A stretch of 64,000 bases of DNA from Arbacia lixula (taxonomy: Eukaryota > Echinodermata > Echinoidea > Arbacioida > Arbaciidae): contig OZ022588.1 in the NCBI GenBank assembly GCA_963669155.1, positions 6,596,679-6,660,678 of the forward strand, given 5' to 3'. Every line of letters starts with the position of its first letter. The stretch's first letter is position 1. Shown one piece after another: positions 1 to 25,640 of the stretch. The notes under the pieces were generated by a model. The model was not told the DNA's origin. It worked only from the letters and a program-made list of their open reading frames with translations, and did no database searches. The translations under genes and the position numbers were made by a program.

Positions 1-357
1 ATTTGTCAATCTATCTATCTAAGTGTCATATCCTGTGTCGTAGGCGATCATGGAGTGCCACAACTCTCTGTCCTGAACTCTACACGTGTCTGTCTGAGCT
101 CTTTGTATCAGCTCCACATCATGGTAAACAGCTATGTTAAACAGTCAGGCTGCTTATCCAAGTAAACTTGCTTCTTAACCCACTTCTTTTCCCATCTATC
201 TTTTCCGTGCCACCTTTACGAAGTACATGCCTTTGTGTTTTAACCCCCTCTGAGCCAGATTAAATGTTGCTCGATTGGATTTATGTGGATTATTTGTGAA
301 GAAATTCACATGTGGCACCTATCATGACATGGCCCTGTTTCTCCATGATTTAGGTCT

Positions 358-13110
<12,753 letters not shown>

Positions 13111-13133
<23 letters not shown>

Positions 13134-13625
13134 TCCTCAAATTGGCAACTGCGTGACAAAAGTACTGATCAATGCCAAGAGAAATGAACGTCATCATTGT
13201 GCATGGCTGACATTGTTTACAGGAGGAATTATCTGCAAGCTGTCACAAAAAGAGAGTGGGTAAATCTGCCAGCAGCTAATCCTCAAATTGGCAACTACTT
13301 CAGAGACGTATGGAGCAAAGCTGAGAGTGATTCAGATCTCCATGGAGAAGAGAGATGAACATTGTCACTGTGCGTGGCTGACATTGTTTGCAGGATGAGT
13401 TATCTGCAAGGTGCTCTAAACAGTGGGTAAAATCACCACTAGCTGATCCTCGCATTGGCAACTCCAAGATGAGCCGCATGCAAGAAGTTGCCCTGGACAG
13501 TGAGTTGTTAAATCTGTCAACAGCTAATCCTCAAATTGGCATCTCCAAGATGAGCCGCATGTGATAAGTTGCCCCACAAAGTGGGCAAATTTGCCAGCAG
13601 CTAATCCTCAAATTGGCAACTACAT
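13111..13625 (+). repeat. 3'UTR repeat that includes the DHX16 stop codon, five copies
   Basis: The block (AAATC...)AGCTGATCCTCAAATTGGCA at 13115-13150 recurs with the core at 13274, 13441, 13522 and 13598. The copies keep a stop in the same place (AGC TAA or AGC TGA), and most are preceded by an AAATCT-GCCAGC variant of the last codons. Longer sub-blocks such as GGCTGACATTGTTT are also shared. Confidence 0.85.
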
Positions 13626-14018
13626 CAGAGAAGTATGGGGCAACGCTGTGATAGATTCAGATTCCCATGGTGAAAAGGAATGAGTTCAACACCGTCTTCC
13701 AAAGCTGCCATGGTTTGTCTCGCCACAATGTGCTGGTCGTTTGAACCCTGAGTTAGTTGTTTAAGTTCAATCTCAAAAGCGACATTGCCGCTTGCAAGAC
13801 AAGGCATTTCCAGAAAGAAAGGAAATTTTGTTGATCGGAGGGCTTTTCATGCTGTAAATCATCTTTAATTTTCTAAAGCTTGTGCTTCAAGAAGGATGAG
13901 AAAAAAGTAATAATTAGAGATAACCCCACCACACCTTCTTTTAGTGCAATTTTTAGTACTCATGTACTAACGATGTATTTCTTAAATGCCTATATCCCTA
14001 CATATAAGAAATAGTCGA

Positions 14019-14024
14019 AATAAA
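14019..14024 (+). terminator. Candidate polyadenylation signal of DHX16
   Basis: AATAAA lies 886 bases after the stop. A second AATAAA at 16666-16671 is followed by TG-rich sequence typical of a downstream element, so the mRNA could end there instead and include the MITE and minisatellite between. Confidence 0.4.
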
Positions 14025-14681
14025 TACAATTATCTATTGTCAAAAAGATGTAATCAACGAAACTATTCTCTCTATTCTACTCCTTCACATATTTAGCTTA
14101 TTCTATGCTGTTTTCACAATTTCTCACAAATGGTACACAGATCCTGAAGATTATTTGCATGACACATACATGTTTAAGCAGAGAGGAAAGGGATATATTT
14201 GAGGTTGTTGACATTGCAGTGTTATTTGTCAACAGACGAATTTCTTTTCAATCTTTAATCACATGTGACAGTTTCAGGAACCTCCCGTCTGCAGTCTGCA
14301 GAATTTCTCTTTACCTATGTGAGAATGTGAAGAAAGAAAATGTATTGACTATTCTTTACCTGTCCTGACTTCTTCTCAGTTGTTTCCTCCACTTGAAAAA
14401 AAATGGATGTGAAATAGCAGTCTGATCTTGTTGACGATTTTGTGCTTCCGGTCATATTTTTCTTACATTGAAAATTCTTGAAAAGTTGCAGCAGATTTGA
14501 TATCCTCGTGTTGAGCCACAAAATTGATACTGAAGCAGCAGTGTATGTGGGAAACCTGTCTGAAAAAAAGCCTTCATTAATTTAAAGTGCTTTAGAAAAT
14601 ATTGTGTTCTTGCATTGTAGAAACATGTCTTGAACAAGAGAAAACATTTGTGTATGTGTGAGGGGGGGGGGAATTTTTTTT

Positions 14682-15461
14682 TTAACCCTAATACTCCCGG
14701 GGGGGGGCCATTATGGCCCCCCCCTGTCGAAGTTTTGTCGGTACTTCCTAACGCCTCAATATTTCGAAACGAAATTTCTTGACTTTTTTCTCTGATCCTT
14801 CCCGCACATTTTGATACCAAATTTATGGCGATCGGACCTACCGTGCGGGTGTCAGATTACGTTTACCGAACACATGTCACTGAAATTTCGCTATTTCTCT
14901 ATGTGACTGTGTATAACCCTATGGATAAAATCAGGAGCTTTTCCAATTTATGTAAATACTTTTCTAAGTGTTATCATTGTTTCAAATAGTGTAAATAATT
15001 ACCACACACACACACACACACACACACCCACATTCACACACACCCACACCCACGCATACGCGTCTGAATCTTGACGAAAAACAAAGAAATACATAAGAAA
15101 ATTGAAAAACAATAAAATACATAAGAAATAATTACCACAACCTATCTTTTTCTTTCAAGAATTGATGAGGGAGCTATGAAAGACATTTGTACCAAAAATT
15201 ACTATTCCTGAGGCTGTATTTAGTGAGAAATACCAAAATTTACGATTTCTCGCATAAATTAGCATAAATTAATTAGTTAAAAAAAAAATAAAAGGATTTT
15301 CGTAAATTTAGCTATACAACTTTGTAGATTACATAATTCTTTACCCTTGTGCAAAATTTTGAGGCAATCGGGCGACCCATGGCCGAGATCTCAGGGGGGG
15401 GCCATAATGGCCCCCCCCGGTAATAACAAGCTTTGAAATACCCCGGGAGTATTAGGGTTAA
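14682..15461. mobile_element. piggyBac-like MITE, 780 bp
   Basis: It is bounded by TTAA at 14682-14685 and 15458-15461. The ends are inverted: TTAACCCTAATACTCCCGG at left and CCGGGAGTATTAGGGTTAA at right, followed on each side by G/C-runs around GGCCATTATGGCC or its variant. A TTAA target with CCCT at the tip is the piggyBac hallmark. There is no transposase. Inside are a CA repeat (about 15003-15032) and AT-rich filler. Confidence 0.85.
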
Positions 15462-15702
15462 GACTGATGTCTTGAAAAAAGGACGCTGGACCATGTTATG
15501 CGTTATCCCCTACTAGAAAAGAAAATCACAGGAGCTCCTTTGATTTTACATGTACAGTTTTTATCAATTATTTCAACATTGAAAGACTGTGTGTTGCTGC
15601 ATTCAGAAACGGATTACTATCTATATCTGAATTGTGACTGGCACAGGAGTCTAGTTGTGGCTATTGGGACACACAGCAGTGACTCAGACGAGATATCCTC
15701 AA

Positions 15703-16497
15703 AAGTCTAGCACATTGAAGCATGTTAAATGTGGATGAGATTCTCAAAAGTCTAGCACAATGAGGCATGTTAAATGTGGATGAGATTCTCAAAAGTCTAG
15801 CACAATGAGGTATGTTAAATGTGGATGAGATTCTCAAAAGTCTAGCACAATGAGGCATGTTAAATGTGGATGACATTCTCAAAAGTCTAGCACAATGAGG
15901 CATGTTAAATGTGGATGAGATTCTCAAGAGTCTAGCACAATGAGGTATGTTAAATGTGGATGAGATTCTCAAAAGTCTAGCACTATGAGGCATGTTAAAT
16001 GTGGATGAGATTCTCAAAAGTCTAGCACAATGAAGCATGTTAAATGTGGATGAGATTCTCAAAAGTCTAGCACAATGAAGCATGTTAAATGTGGATGAGA
16101 TTCTCAAAAGTCTAGCACAATGAAGCATGTTAAATGTGGATGACATTCTCAAAAGTCTAGCACAATGAGGCATGTTAAATGTGGATGACATTCTCAAAAG
16201 TCTAGCACAATGAGGCATGTTAAATGTGGATGATATACTCAAAAGTCTAGCACAATGAGGCATGTTAAATGTGGATGAGATTCTCAAAAGTCTAGCACAA
16301 TGAGGCGTGTTAAATATGGATGAGATTCTCAAAAGTCTATCACAATGAGGCATGTTAGATGTGGATGAGATTCTCAAAAGTCTAGCACAATGAGGCATGT
16401 TAAATGTGGATGAGATTCTCAAAAGTCTAGCACTATGAGGCATGTTAAATGTGGATGAGATTCTCAAGTCTAGCACAATGAAGCATGGTAAATATAA
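15703..16497. repeat. 45-bp minisatellite, about 17-18 units
   Basis: The unit (TGTTAAATGTGGATGAGATT CTCAAAAGTCTAGCACAATG AGGCA) repeats with few substitutions. As 45 is a multiple of three, the minus strand stays open for 271 codons (15-residue unit RISSTFNMPHCARLL). No start context, family match or splice signal supports translation. Confidence 0.95.
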
Positions 16498-16665
16498 ATG
16501 AGATTCTGTGGAAATGTCTTCAAGCAGAATCGTTCTTACATATTTTCCCTCCTGCTGTTCTGCATTATGTGTCCTTGGTTAATTTTGCACACAATGTATT
16601 TTTCAGATCTGAACATGTTTGTCATACTTCTTTCTTGTTACAATGTACAATGTGTTAATATTGTA

Positions 16666-16671
16666 AATAAA
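16666..16671 (+). terminator. Candidate alternative polyadenylation signal
   Basis: AATAAA followed within about 50 bases by TATGTGCTTATGTGATGTG and TTTTCTGTTGT, which resembles a GU-rich downstream element. No other + strand gene is recognisable upstream except DHX16. Confidence 0.35.
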
Positions 16672-16704
16672 ATCTATTTATTTTCCAAGTATGTGCTTAT
16701 GTGA

Positions 16705-19348
16705 TGTGTTTTCTGTTGTACTCTGTTTTCATGCTCTCATGTGACGTGAGGCCCTGTGCCTTTGATATTTTTTTCAAGATCACTTTACTAGCCATAAAGG
16801 TACATTAAAGGAACACATATATTTGTACATACTGCCCGAGTCACAGCTTAATTAGGCTACTGCTGAAGGTAGGGCCAAAATCACACACAGTCACAACACA
16901 TACATTTAGCCATTTCGATCAATGAATTGGTGCAGGTAAATGAAAGCATATACATGTATGTAATTGTACATTCTACATGGACTTCAAAATTGCCTGTCTT
17001 TGAAAATTGTCCATTCGTTGTTCATAATTATAGAAAGATTTGTGGTAACATGTATTGTCAATGGTATTTATACTGCACTCCCTCATACTTTTCCCACTAT
17101 ATCATGGGTAATAGTAATAATAATTGCTGAACCAGTTTGCCGACATCACGTGTGCGGATCTAGTTTGATGTCATTGATTTCATTGTTATGTCATTTTGAG
17201 ATGATTTCTATTTGTGGACCTGTATCAAACAAGAATAGGACCCATGGTGACTGGTCTAATAATCATTACCCCTACGTCCCATCAAAAGTGTTGTGTTTTC
17301 AACTTTCTTTTTATTCGTTTTTGAGGTGTCCCCCCCCCCCCCACACACACACACACCTCTTATTTGTGTATTTCTTATTTCCCTCTTATCTGTATTATTT
17401 CCTTTTCATGTTCTTTTTCATCTTCTTGTTCAATTTTCTGATTTTGTTGATTCTTTTTTTAATTTATTTTTATTCAATTATTTGTTTGCCTTTGTCTTCT
17501 TTGTCTCCATCAATATTCTTATCCTCGTCTTCCTCTTAATCCTTCTTTTTTCCTCTCGTCTCCTTCTCCACACCATCTTCCTTTTATTTGACATTTTTAA
17601 TAATTTAATACTTTCAATAGTCTATCCCGTTTCCTGTCAAAGTTCCTCCCAATTTTAGCAAGTAGGTCATGTAATATTAGCTCCCTTAACGCTGCAAGTC
17701 GCGGATTTAAAGCTGATTGAATGAATCTGCCAAAAATAGAAAGAAAAAAGGGCAGACAGGCTAGCCTTGGCGCACTTGTAGATCACGAGGAAATTTACAG
17801 CGTAAAAATTACACTATTACTTGAATGTTAATAAATCACGTAGGTATACATTAACGATACTGCGTTAATATAGCGTGTGTACTGCTGTAAATTAGCATAA
17901 TTATTAACACGAGTTGATTCCACCGATTGCCAAATCAGCTTCAGACTCAATTAAGTTATATTTTTTTATATGATGCAGGCTTGTGACAGAAAAAAAGGGA
18001 ATTTCTTTTTACCTTTGTTTTTAGTTCTCCCTCAAAGTCAAATTTCCTTCTGATTTTCTAACTTTATTTTCAGGCCGAGACATGTATAACACATGTTCAG
18101 ACAAAAGAAAAGCAGAAATGTAACACGAATATTAATTAGAGAGGGTCTTTAGAAACTAACATCTAGGCTTACGCAATTTAATGATGAAAATGTCATAACA
18201 AAAAACTTGAATGTCAACATGTGACCTATTGGCGTACATGATACATTAATTGTGATCACCGTCGCCATTAAGTGGGAGACTCATTTTTTTCAAATCGCGT
18301 AACAACTTCTTCAGTTGAACATTGTTATGATTCTGATAATGTAGAACTTTTCAGTCAACGCCGTTTAGGCCGAGATAATTGTCACCTCCGACGAATATTT
18401 CATCGGGCATTATGACATCATAATCTGACCTCTTAACCGATAATCGCTGTGTTTCATCACCGATGAACTTCCTACTTTAAACTTTGTCCTTTTCTTGGGT
18501 AATCGCCAACCCTTCCCTCACCCACCCCCACCCCACCCCCCTCCACTCAACTCCTCGCGCATTCATCCATATTTTGACATACTTTTCTTCTCAGTCTTGG
18601 CAAGACGGAACATCACAATTGAATAGGCTTCATAAAAGGAAAGTAAAAATGAAGATAAAGAAAAGGAAACAGGAACGGGAAAATAGAAAAACGTGTATCG
18701 GAATATACAATGGGAAACGGATGAGAGAAAAAAAAGTGCCCTGGAGTTAGCTCACCTCGAGGTAGTTTTGATTCACAAAACAACTTGTTTGTGTATGGCT
18801 ATAATGATAACATATAGGCCTACTGCTTGAAAATAAATCATGATTGAGAAAGATATGGGAGGGGAGATTAAGATCTACAAATTTGAAAATGAAGTTATTC
18901 ATTTGTGGGGAGCCCGAGGTGTATATTTAATTGTACATGGCTGATTCTGTATGTATCTATTGTGAGTAATGTAGACACGAGTGTATATGCGTAACCTGTA
19001 GAGCAGGTAGTAAGAAAGTCATGAATCTGCTAATGATATGAAGATTAATATTCATAGGAGGTTACTTGACAATAATAAGACTGTGATGTCATTTCCTCAC
19101 TTTTATGTGTGTGTGTGTAAGTGTGTGGGTGTGTGTGTGTGTGTGTATGTGTGTGCCATATTGAACAATATTGTCATATTGTATTGTAATACTTATTTTG
19201 AAAAAAAATAATCAATTGAGGAATTAAAAGAAGAGAGGGGGTTGTGCATGTGTATGTGGGTTTGTGTGTAATGGTTGTGTGGTTGTATGTATGTATGTAT
19301 GTATGTATGTATGTATGAGAAGAAGAAGTGTTCATGTATTTATTAAAT

Positions 19349-19411
<63 letters not shown>

Positions 19412-20182
19412 TGAGGGAGGGGGGTTAAATTATTTTGAATATGTTGTTTAGCGGTAGATTCAGTTCTAAACATAACCAGCCCCATCAGTCCCCCTAACCA
19501 CCTGTTATGATTCACGCAGAGAAGTAGGCCCTATATCATTCCTTCAAACTATATGCCTATATATAGAACCACTGAAGAGATCAGGATGATCAGCTTATGA
19601 TGGTCGTACGTTCTCTGTAGCTTCCTAAAAGGTGAAAGGGTATCATCAAGGAGCCTCTACTGGGGTGAGTATAACCCCCCCCCCCCCCCACAAAAAAAAA
19701 ATAAAAAAATCTGCGCATCCTATTTGTTTTTGTGTCAAATCCAAACGAATATCCCCCAGAGAGTCGGCGGAATCGAACATATGATCAAAGAGGAAATTGA
19801 TGTAAAGCTTTCTTTTAGGACTCAAAGAAGAGTACAACAAATCTGCATTCATTAAACAACTGATGGTACTCCGAACGTATAATATTGTTAGCGGATGCTA
19901 ACTTTCCATAGTAACGAGTGCTTGTCATGTGTTCATAAAAAATAAACCTGCTAATGACGTGTACAAAAACTGAAAATTAAAATCGGAAGTATGAAGATGA
20001 TGATTTGTCATTTTCATATAATTGCTATCACAGTGCATAATGAATTGAGCAAACAGCAATTTACAGTAGAAGTAAATATAATTACTTATCGTTAAAGTTG
20101 ATCCATGCTTTACATTAGGAATAAAGTTTCAGTTCCCGTGCTGTGACACAAAAGGAAGCAACTACATTCTATTTCTAAGAAC
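16705..20182. other. Intergenic, no gene recognised
   Basis: AT-rich sequence with poly-C/CA (17331-17357), T-rich low complexity (17360-17600) and TG/TATG tracts (19113-19160, 19280-19320, 19357-19411). A low-repeat part at 18225-18475 has several homeodomain-like words (ATTAATTG, GATAATC, ATAATCTG) and could be regulatory, which is only a guess. Confidence 0.5.
19357..19411. repeat. (TG)n microsatellite
   Basis: An uninterrupted TG run, preceded at 19282-19316 by a (TATG)n tract. Simple sequence only. Confidence 0.95.
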
Positions 20183-20639
20183 TTAAAGGGGTAGTCCGCC
20201 CTGAAATTAAGTTAGTTTTAATAAAAGCAGAAGAAACATTTGACGAAATCAGTCAAAGGATAAGAATGTTATGATCTTTTAAAGTTTTTATTTTGTGACG
20301 TCACGTGCGAGGTGCTCTCCCACAATTTTTTTAATGAAAATGTCGCTTTTCTCAAAAAGATATACATCCTTTTACCTGTGCATTGGATACATTATTAGAA
20401 AGAAGATTTTAAACACGTACCTCTATGAAAACAAGTATTCCGTTGTCAAAAAACAGAAAGACTGCAATAGCACACAACATATGGGAGAGCACCTCGCACG
20501 TGACGTCACAAAATTGAAATTTCGAAAGATCATAAGATTATCCTTCGACGGATGTTCATCACACCGTCACTAATATTTTTCTCTCATGTTTCAGCTTTTA
20601 CTGAAACCAACTTAACTTCAGGGTGGACTATCCCTTTAA
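20183..20639. mobile_element. TTAA-flanked MITE, 457 bp
   Basis: The ends TTAAAGGGGTAGTCCGCCCTG and the inverse of TTAAAGGGATAGTCCACCCTG are nearly identical. The interior is also palindromic, including a GGTGCTCTCCCAC arm opposite GGGAGAGCACC and a TGACGTCACGTG block on both arms. There is no coding capacity. Confidence 0.85.
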
Positions 20640-21088
20640 ACCTCATTTTAAAAGCAACATGATCCGTATTACAGTGCACCATGAGGCACTGAAGTCAGAA
20701 TGTATATTTCATAACACACTTTCTCGGTTGCAATCCATGTTATATATTATTGGTCAATTTGACTCTTCCTGCCTCAAAATTGCACACGATGATAAGAAAT
20801 TATGAAAACGCTGAATACGTTCTAAAAATATGAATTTATATTGACAATTTTGCTGCTTCCCTGAGGTACATTTCAGTTTGTCATTGACGATCTAATGTTT
20901 GATAACATTTGTGATTTCTGATGTGTAATAGTTATTAAATGATCTCCCGGTAGAAGCTCATGCACGTAGCATTGTGTTAAATCATTGAATGAAAGCAACA
21001 GAAACAAAACACAATCATGACAGTATGGAATGCTGTCAGGACCAAGAACATGCCTACTTCTTTATATCTCTACCCCCTCTTTTTTCCT

Positions 21089-21090
<2 letters not shown>

Positions 21091-21151
<61 letters not shown>

Positions 21152-21202
21152 CCTCTCTTCTCTCTCTCTCTCTTTCTAAATATATATATGTCTCTTTCTC
21201 TT

Positions 21203-21250
<48 letters not shown>

Positions 21251-21370
21251 CCTCCCTCTTCCTCCCTCTCTCTTGCTATCTCTCTCGCTTGCTTTCTCTC
21301 TCTCCCTCTCTCTTGCTATATATCTCGCTCTTGCTCTCTCTCTCTCTCACACTCTTTTTTTCTCTCTCTG
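21091..21370. repeat. CT-rich microsatellite
   Basis: Long (CT)n runs broken by a short AT stretch near 21180. Apparent Ser/Leu frames here come from the repeat. Confidence 0.95.
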
Positions 21371-21454
21371 TACACTCCCTGATAACACTGTAAATTCAGC
21401 AGAAGAAAGAAGAGCACATCGCACCCACAGTTACATAAGTAGAATGGCAAAAGT

Positions 21455-21460
21455 TTTATT
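21455..21460 (-). terminator. Candidate NOS1AP polyadenylation signal
   Basis: TTTATT on the + strand reads AATAAA on the minus strand, with GTGGGTGCGATGTGCTCTTC just downstream. It would give a 3'UTR of about 5.3 kb. Earlier signals cannot be excluded. Confidence 0.35.
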
Positions 21461-24400
21461 CATTTCTAGATAGATATTTTCAAAGTACAGCACTGCTTGC
21501 ATGCTTACAAATTATGCCACCTCAATATCTATTCGACACATGGTCGGTGCTTTTTAATAATTCACATAAAGCTCACATACAGGGCATGGTATTCACAACG
21601 TTTGACAGTTAAAGAGTATCATTCAGGAAAACAGTCGCCTCAACACAGGACAACTTACATGTATGGACACAATTTTAGAGCTCAACTCTCTACAGCGATA
21701 AACGGATACAGGAGTCTGTATAATATGAGATTGATCTGGATAAGCACAAAGAACACACGGGTAGGAAGGTAATGTAGGAGTGATGAACAAGGGGGGAAAG
21801 TGAGATTACTCTCATAGGAATGAGGTTCTGTCTCACCTTTGTTGAGAAGGAACTGTATGGGAAAGAGCTGGTGGAGAAAGGAGTCGGCGCAGTGGAGAGG
21901 AAGTGGGGGAGATAAGGAGGGGAGAGAAAGGGTGTGTGTGTGTGGGGGGGGGGCAGAGATAGAAAAATATTGTAGGAGAGAAAGAGAGAGATATATATAT
22001 ATATATAGCGACAGAGAGAGAGAAAGAGAGACAGACGGACAGGGAGACAGACAGGCAGACAGAGACGGAGAAACAGAGGGACAGAGAGTGAGAGCGAGAT
22101 GGGAGAGATAGACATATAGAGCAAAATACAACAGAGAGAGAGAACTTGAGAAAGGGTAAGGAAGAAAAATAAGTATTAAGCAGTGAATGAAGACATTTTT
22201 TGTGAGGTGATGTCAGTGCAATGAAAAGAATTAAAACGGAAAAGAATTAAAAAAGAAAAGCATTTGAGATATAAGTTGTCAGACACAATAATCAACAAAC
22301 AAGTGTTTGACACATCAACAGACCACACACTAACTTTGTGAATGATTTAACTAAAAAAAACTCACCTGGAGCTAAAATTAAATAAACATAAAACTATGTA
22401 AACTGAATTGGAAATACTTAACTGAAAATGTACTTGAACAATCAAACTAATAGAAAACACAGATATACTTCAGCAACAATAGAAGCAATATGAATTAAAT
22501 ATATAAAAAAAAAGGACAGAAACCGTTGCGAGTTTACAAATTTGGGTTGTATAAAACTCTGATATGTGTGCAGGGAAACATATTGCAACTATTCCTTATC
22601 ATTGGTACCTACTTTTAAACAAAAGACTCCAATCTTAGAGACAAGATATGATAAGAGAACAAAAACTTAATAATTATTCCTCATATTACTCTTTCAAAGG
22701 TAAGCATAAAAATTGGCAGTTCACTGAATATGCAATAAGGTTAAATTGATGAATACAAAGTAAACAATACCCAACTGATGACAGTGGTGAAGCTCTTCTA
22801 TCATTGAATAAACATGAATACAACTTCAAAATATGAATTCATTCTTTGCAATATTAATATAACTTACATACCATTGCATGCAAAGATATGAATATCATTA
22901 AATATGCACACTGGAGTACCGGTAATTACAAAATCATTAATTATGGGAGCACACATGGTTTTTCTTGTACAAAACATTAGTAACTTCTATCTAACAAAAC
23001 TAAATGCACCTGTCAGAATAACAATTGTTTGCACAGAGATTCACGTCCAATATAACAAGAGAGTTCAATTTTGGACTATATGATACCAACACTATTCAAT
23101 AGTCATCGCATATTACGATTAGTGTCAGTTTGTAAACTTTCTTGGAAACTAGCTGCTGAAATGTATATACAGTATTTCAAATGCAATTGTAATTTTGGTT
23201 TTGTTTTGTGATGGAGGCAATCCGACACTTTTAACTAAGCTATTTCAGAGACTTTTTTAAGGACTATGCTTGATAACAACTGAATAAAATGTGTCTACAT
23301 TTGATCCTTTTTTTCTATTGAACACAAATTCATGTTTACAACTACAGAACAAAGCTTAATGTTTGAATGAATACCTGTATAGGCTGTACCCGTATGTAGC
23401 AAATGCTCATTTCTATATTTGCAAAAATAAAATGTTGTGATAGAGATAACTCAATATGGGTAACTAACGGAAAACAAAACAAATATTTGATGATAAAACT
23501 ATGATTTTTACACTACCAAGCTTAGTCCCATGAAGTATAAAATAACACAGGGAAAAATAGCACTGCATCTACACTATTTAAAGCTACAGATATATGCATT
23601 TTGTGATGTCCTTTCTTTCAAAAGTTTCACCCATGATATGAAATAACAATGTCAACCATTTTTGTATTTGATATTGATAGCATATCATAACGGAACAAGC
23701 AGTATATGTGATGGATATCAGTTTAAGAATTTGGAAAGATTGTAGACACAATTACTGTCAACATTTGGTCCATTGCCAGAATATTGGAATGACAAACATA
23801 AAATTCTGTGAAGTAGAATTGTGTAATTACGATACTTCCTTTGACACGCCCTGTTCCTTGTCCAAGATGCTTTTGTTAAGATTTGAACTACCGGTAGTGA
23901 CATTGAAATTCATTTTCCTGACCAAATAACCTTTTCATACTTTTTACAAATTTAATATGCTGAAGAAAAAAAAATCACTAACAAGTTTTAAACCAACAGG
24001 ATTAGGAATGATTTTTTTTTTATTTACTTTCCCTGCGCAATATACCGATACCCTTTTTGCCTTGGAAAACACAATGGAATGATAACATTTTTTTAAATCG
24101 AGCAAAATAACAGACAGCTCAAAACTGACTACATGTATACGTATCCGTCATATCTACTATAATCATAATATAACTGCAAAAATAATCTTTAAGCATATAT
24201 ATATAGACATTATCTCTGTTATAACAATTCACCCATGTGTCAAATGCAAATATATATAGAGCGATCACATGTAAAGCATTGGTACACGTATATCAAACTA
24301 TCACTTCGTGGTGAAAATAAAGACACACATAATTCTGCATTTTTCATAATATTCACACAAAACGTCCTATTTCTCTTCTTTCTTACGAGCAGTGGAAGCA

Positions 24401-25511
24401 ACGTACACACAACATATTTCTACCAAGAATCACTCCAAGAGAGCAATGCACAGACCCTACACAAGTCTTTCCTTAAACTTAAGGAGAGAGAGAGTGGTTA
24501 TCTTTTAACAATGTCCTCTATGTACATTATGTTACAAGTGTCACATGTAAAGAAATCCATGCTTCATACAAAACGTCTCATGCAGTCCAAATTGCTAAAG
24601 CGTATGCGGAGGAGGTGTGTACAAGTAAGTGAGTGATAATGTGATATTGTAACATACTGTTTTAAAGATGCATCATAAAACATGAAATGTGTTGATAAGC
24701 CTTTGACTTTAACAACAATTCTCAACAATGTTGTTTTAATTAATCCATCCATATTCATATTCATGATCATCCTTCCACTCTTCTCTTCAGTTAATTCATT
24801 TCTTACCTCAAACTTTTACTTGCATGTCTTAATCTGATGACCTCTAATTAATTTGAAACCAAATCTTGGGTTATTCAAAATACCATGGATCAAAACTAGC
24901 AAATCAAACATTTGAGAAATAGGAACATATTATTGCTTTCAATGGTTATGTCCGAGAACAATTCCAATTATCTTAAGTGTTTAAGTTCTTGCTCCCTTTT
25001 ATCTTGACTTGAAGACCATAATGAATGAAAAAAAAAACTCATTATAAGGTAATCAAATACACACAACATATAACTCTTACTCAACTTTGATTTTTAATTG
25101 CAAGCACATACTTTGGAAAAACATTTACCGTTACATTTGAATAGCAATGATACGGTAATGATACGGTAGCTGTAAGTACATATCAATATAAAAAGGGCAG
25201 TTTTAGTATATTGAATATATTTCATAGAGTAAACAGTTTTAACCAGAATCTTGTGTACTACACACGATCATGGAGTTTGAAAGGGAATTTTATACCAAAA
25301 TATAAGCTGAAATTATGATCTATTGTTGATACACATATTTCCATTATTATGCATGTTTGGAAAACACTGCATCACAATGAATACATGCCCTATCAAAAGG
25401 TCAATCCAGCATTGTGGTCTGTATGTTACATCAGTTTATTTTTTATATCACTTTATTTCCTGTACTTGCGTTCCTTCAAATTAAAGATCACTCTCACAAC
25501 CTGAATTATAC

Positions 25512-25554
25512 ACACAAACACACACAAACACACACAATCACACACAAACACACA

Positions 25555-25595
<41 letters not shown>

Positions 25596-25640
25596 ATGCA
25601 CACATACACGCACACACACAAATACACACACACACACACT
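25512..25640. repeat. (CA)n microsatellite
   Basis: CACACAAA variants followed by pure CA runs. Confidence 0.95.

Noticed and set aside
15703-16497. CRISPR-like array
   Set aside because: The units are contiguous 45-bp repeats without unique spacers, in an animal genome.
20989-22131. Ser/Leu-rich frames on both strands
   Set aside because: Generated by CT and GA microsatellites.
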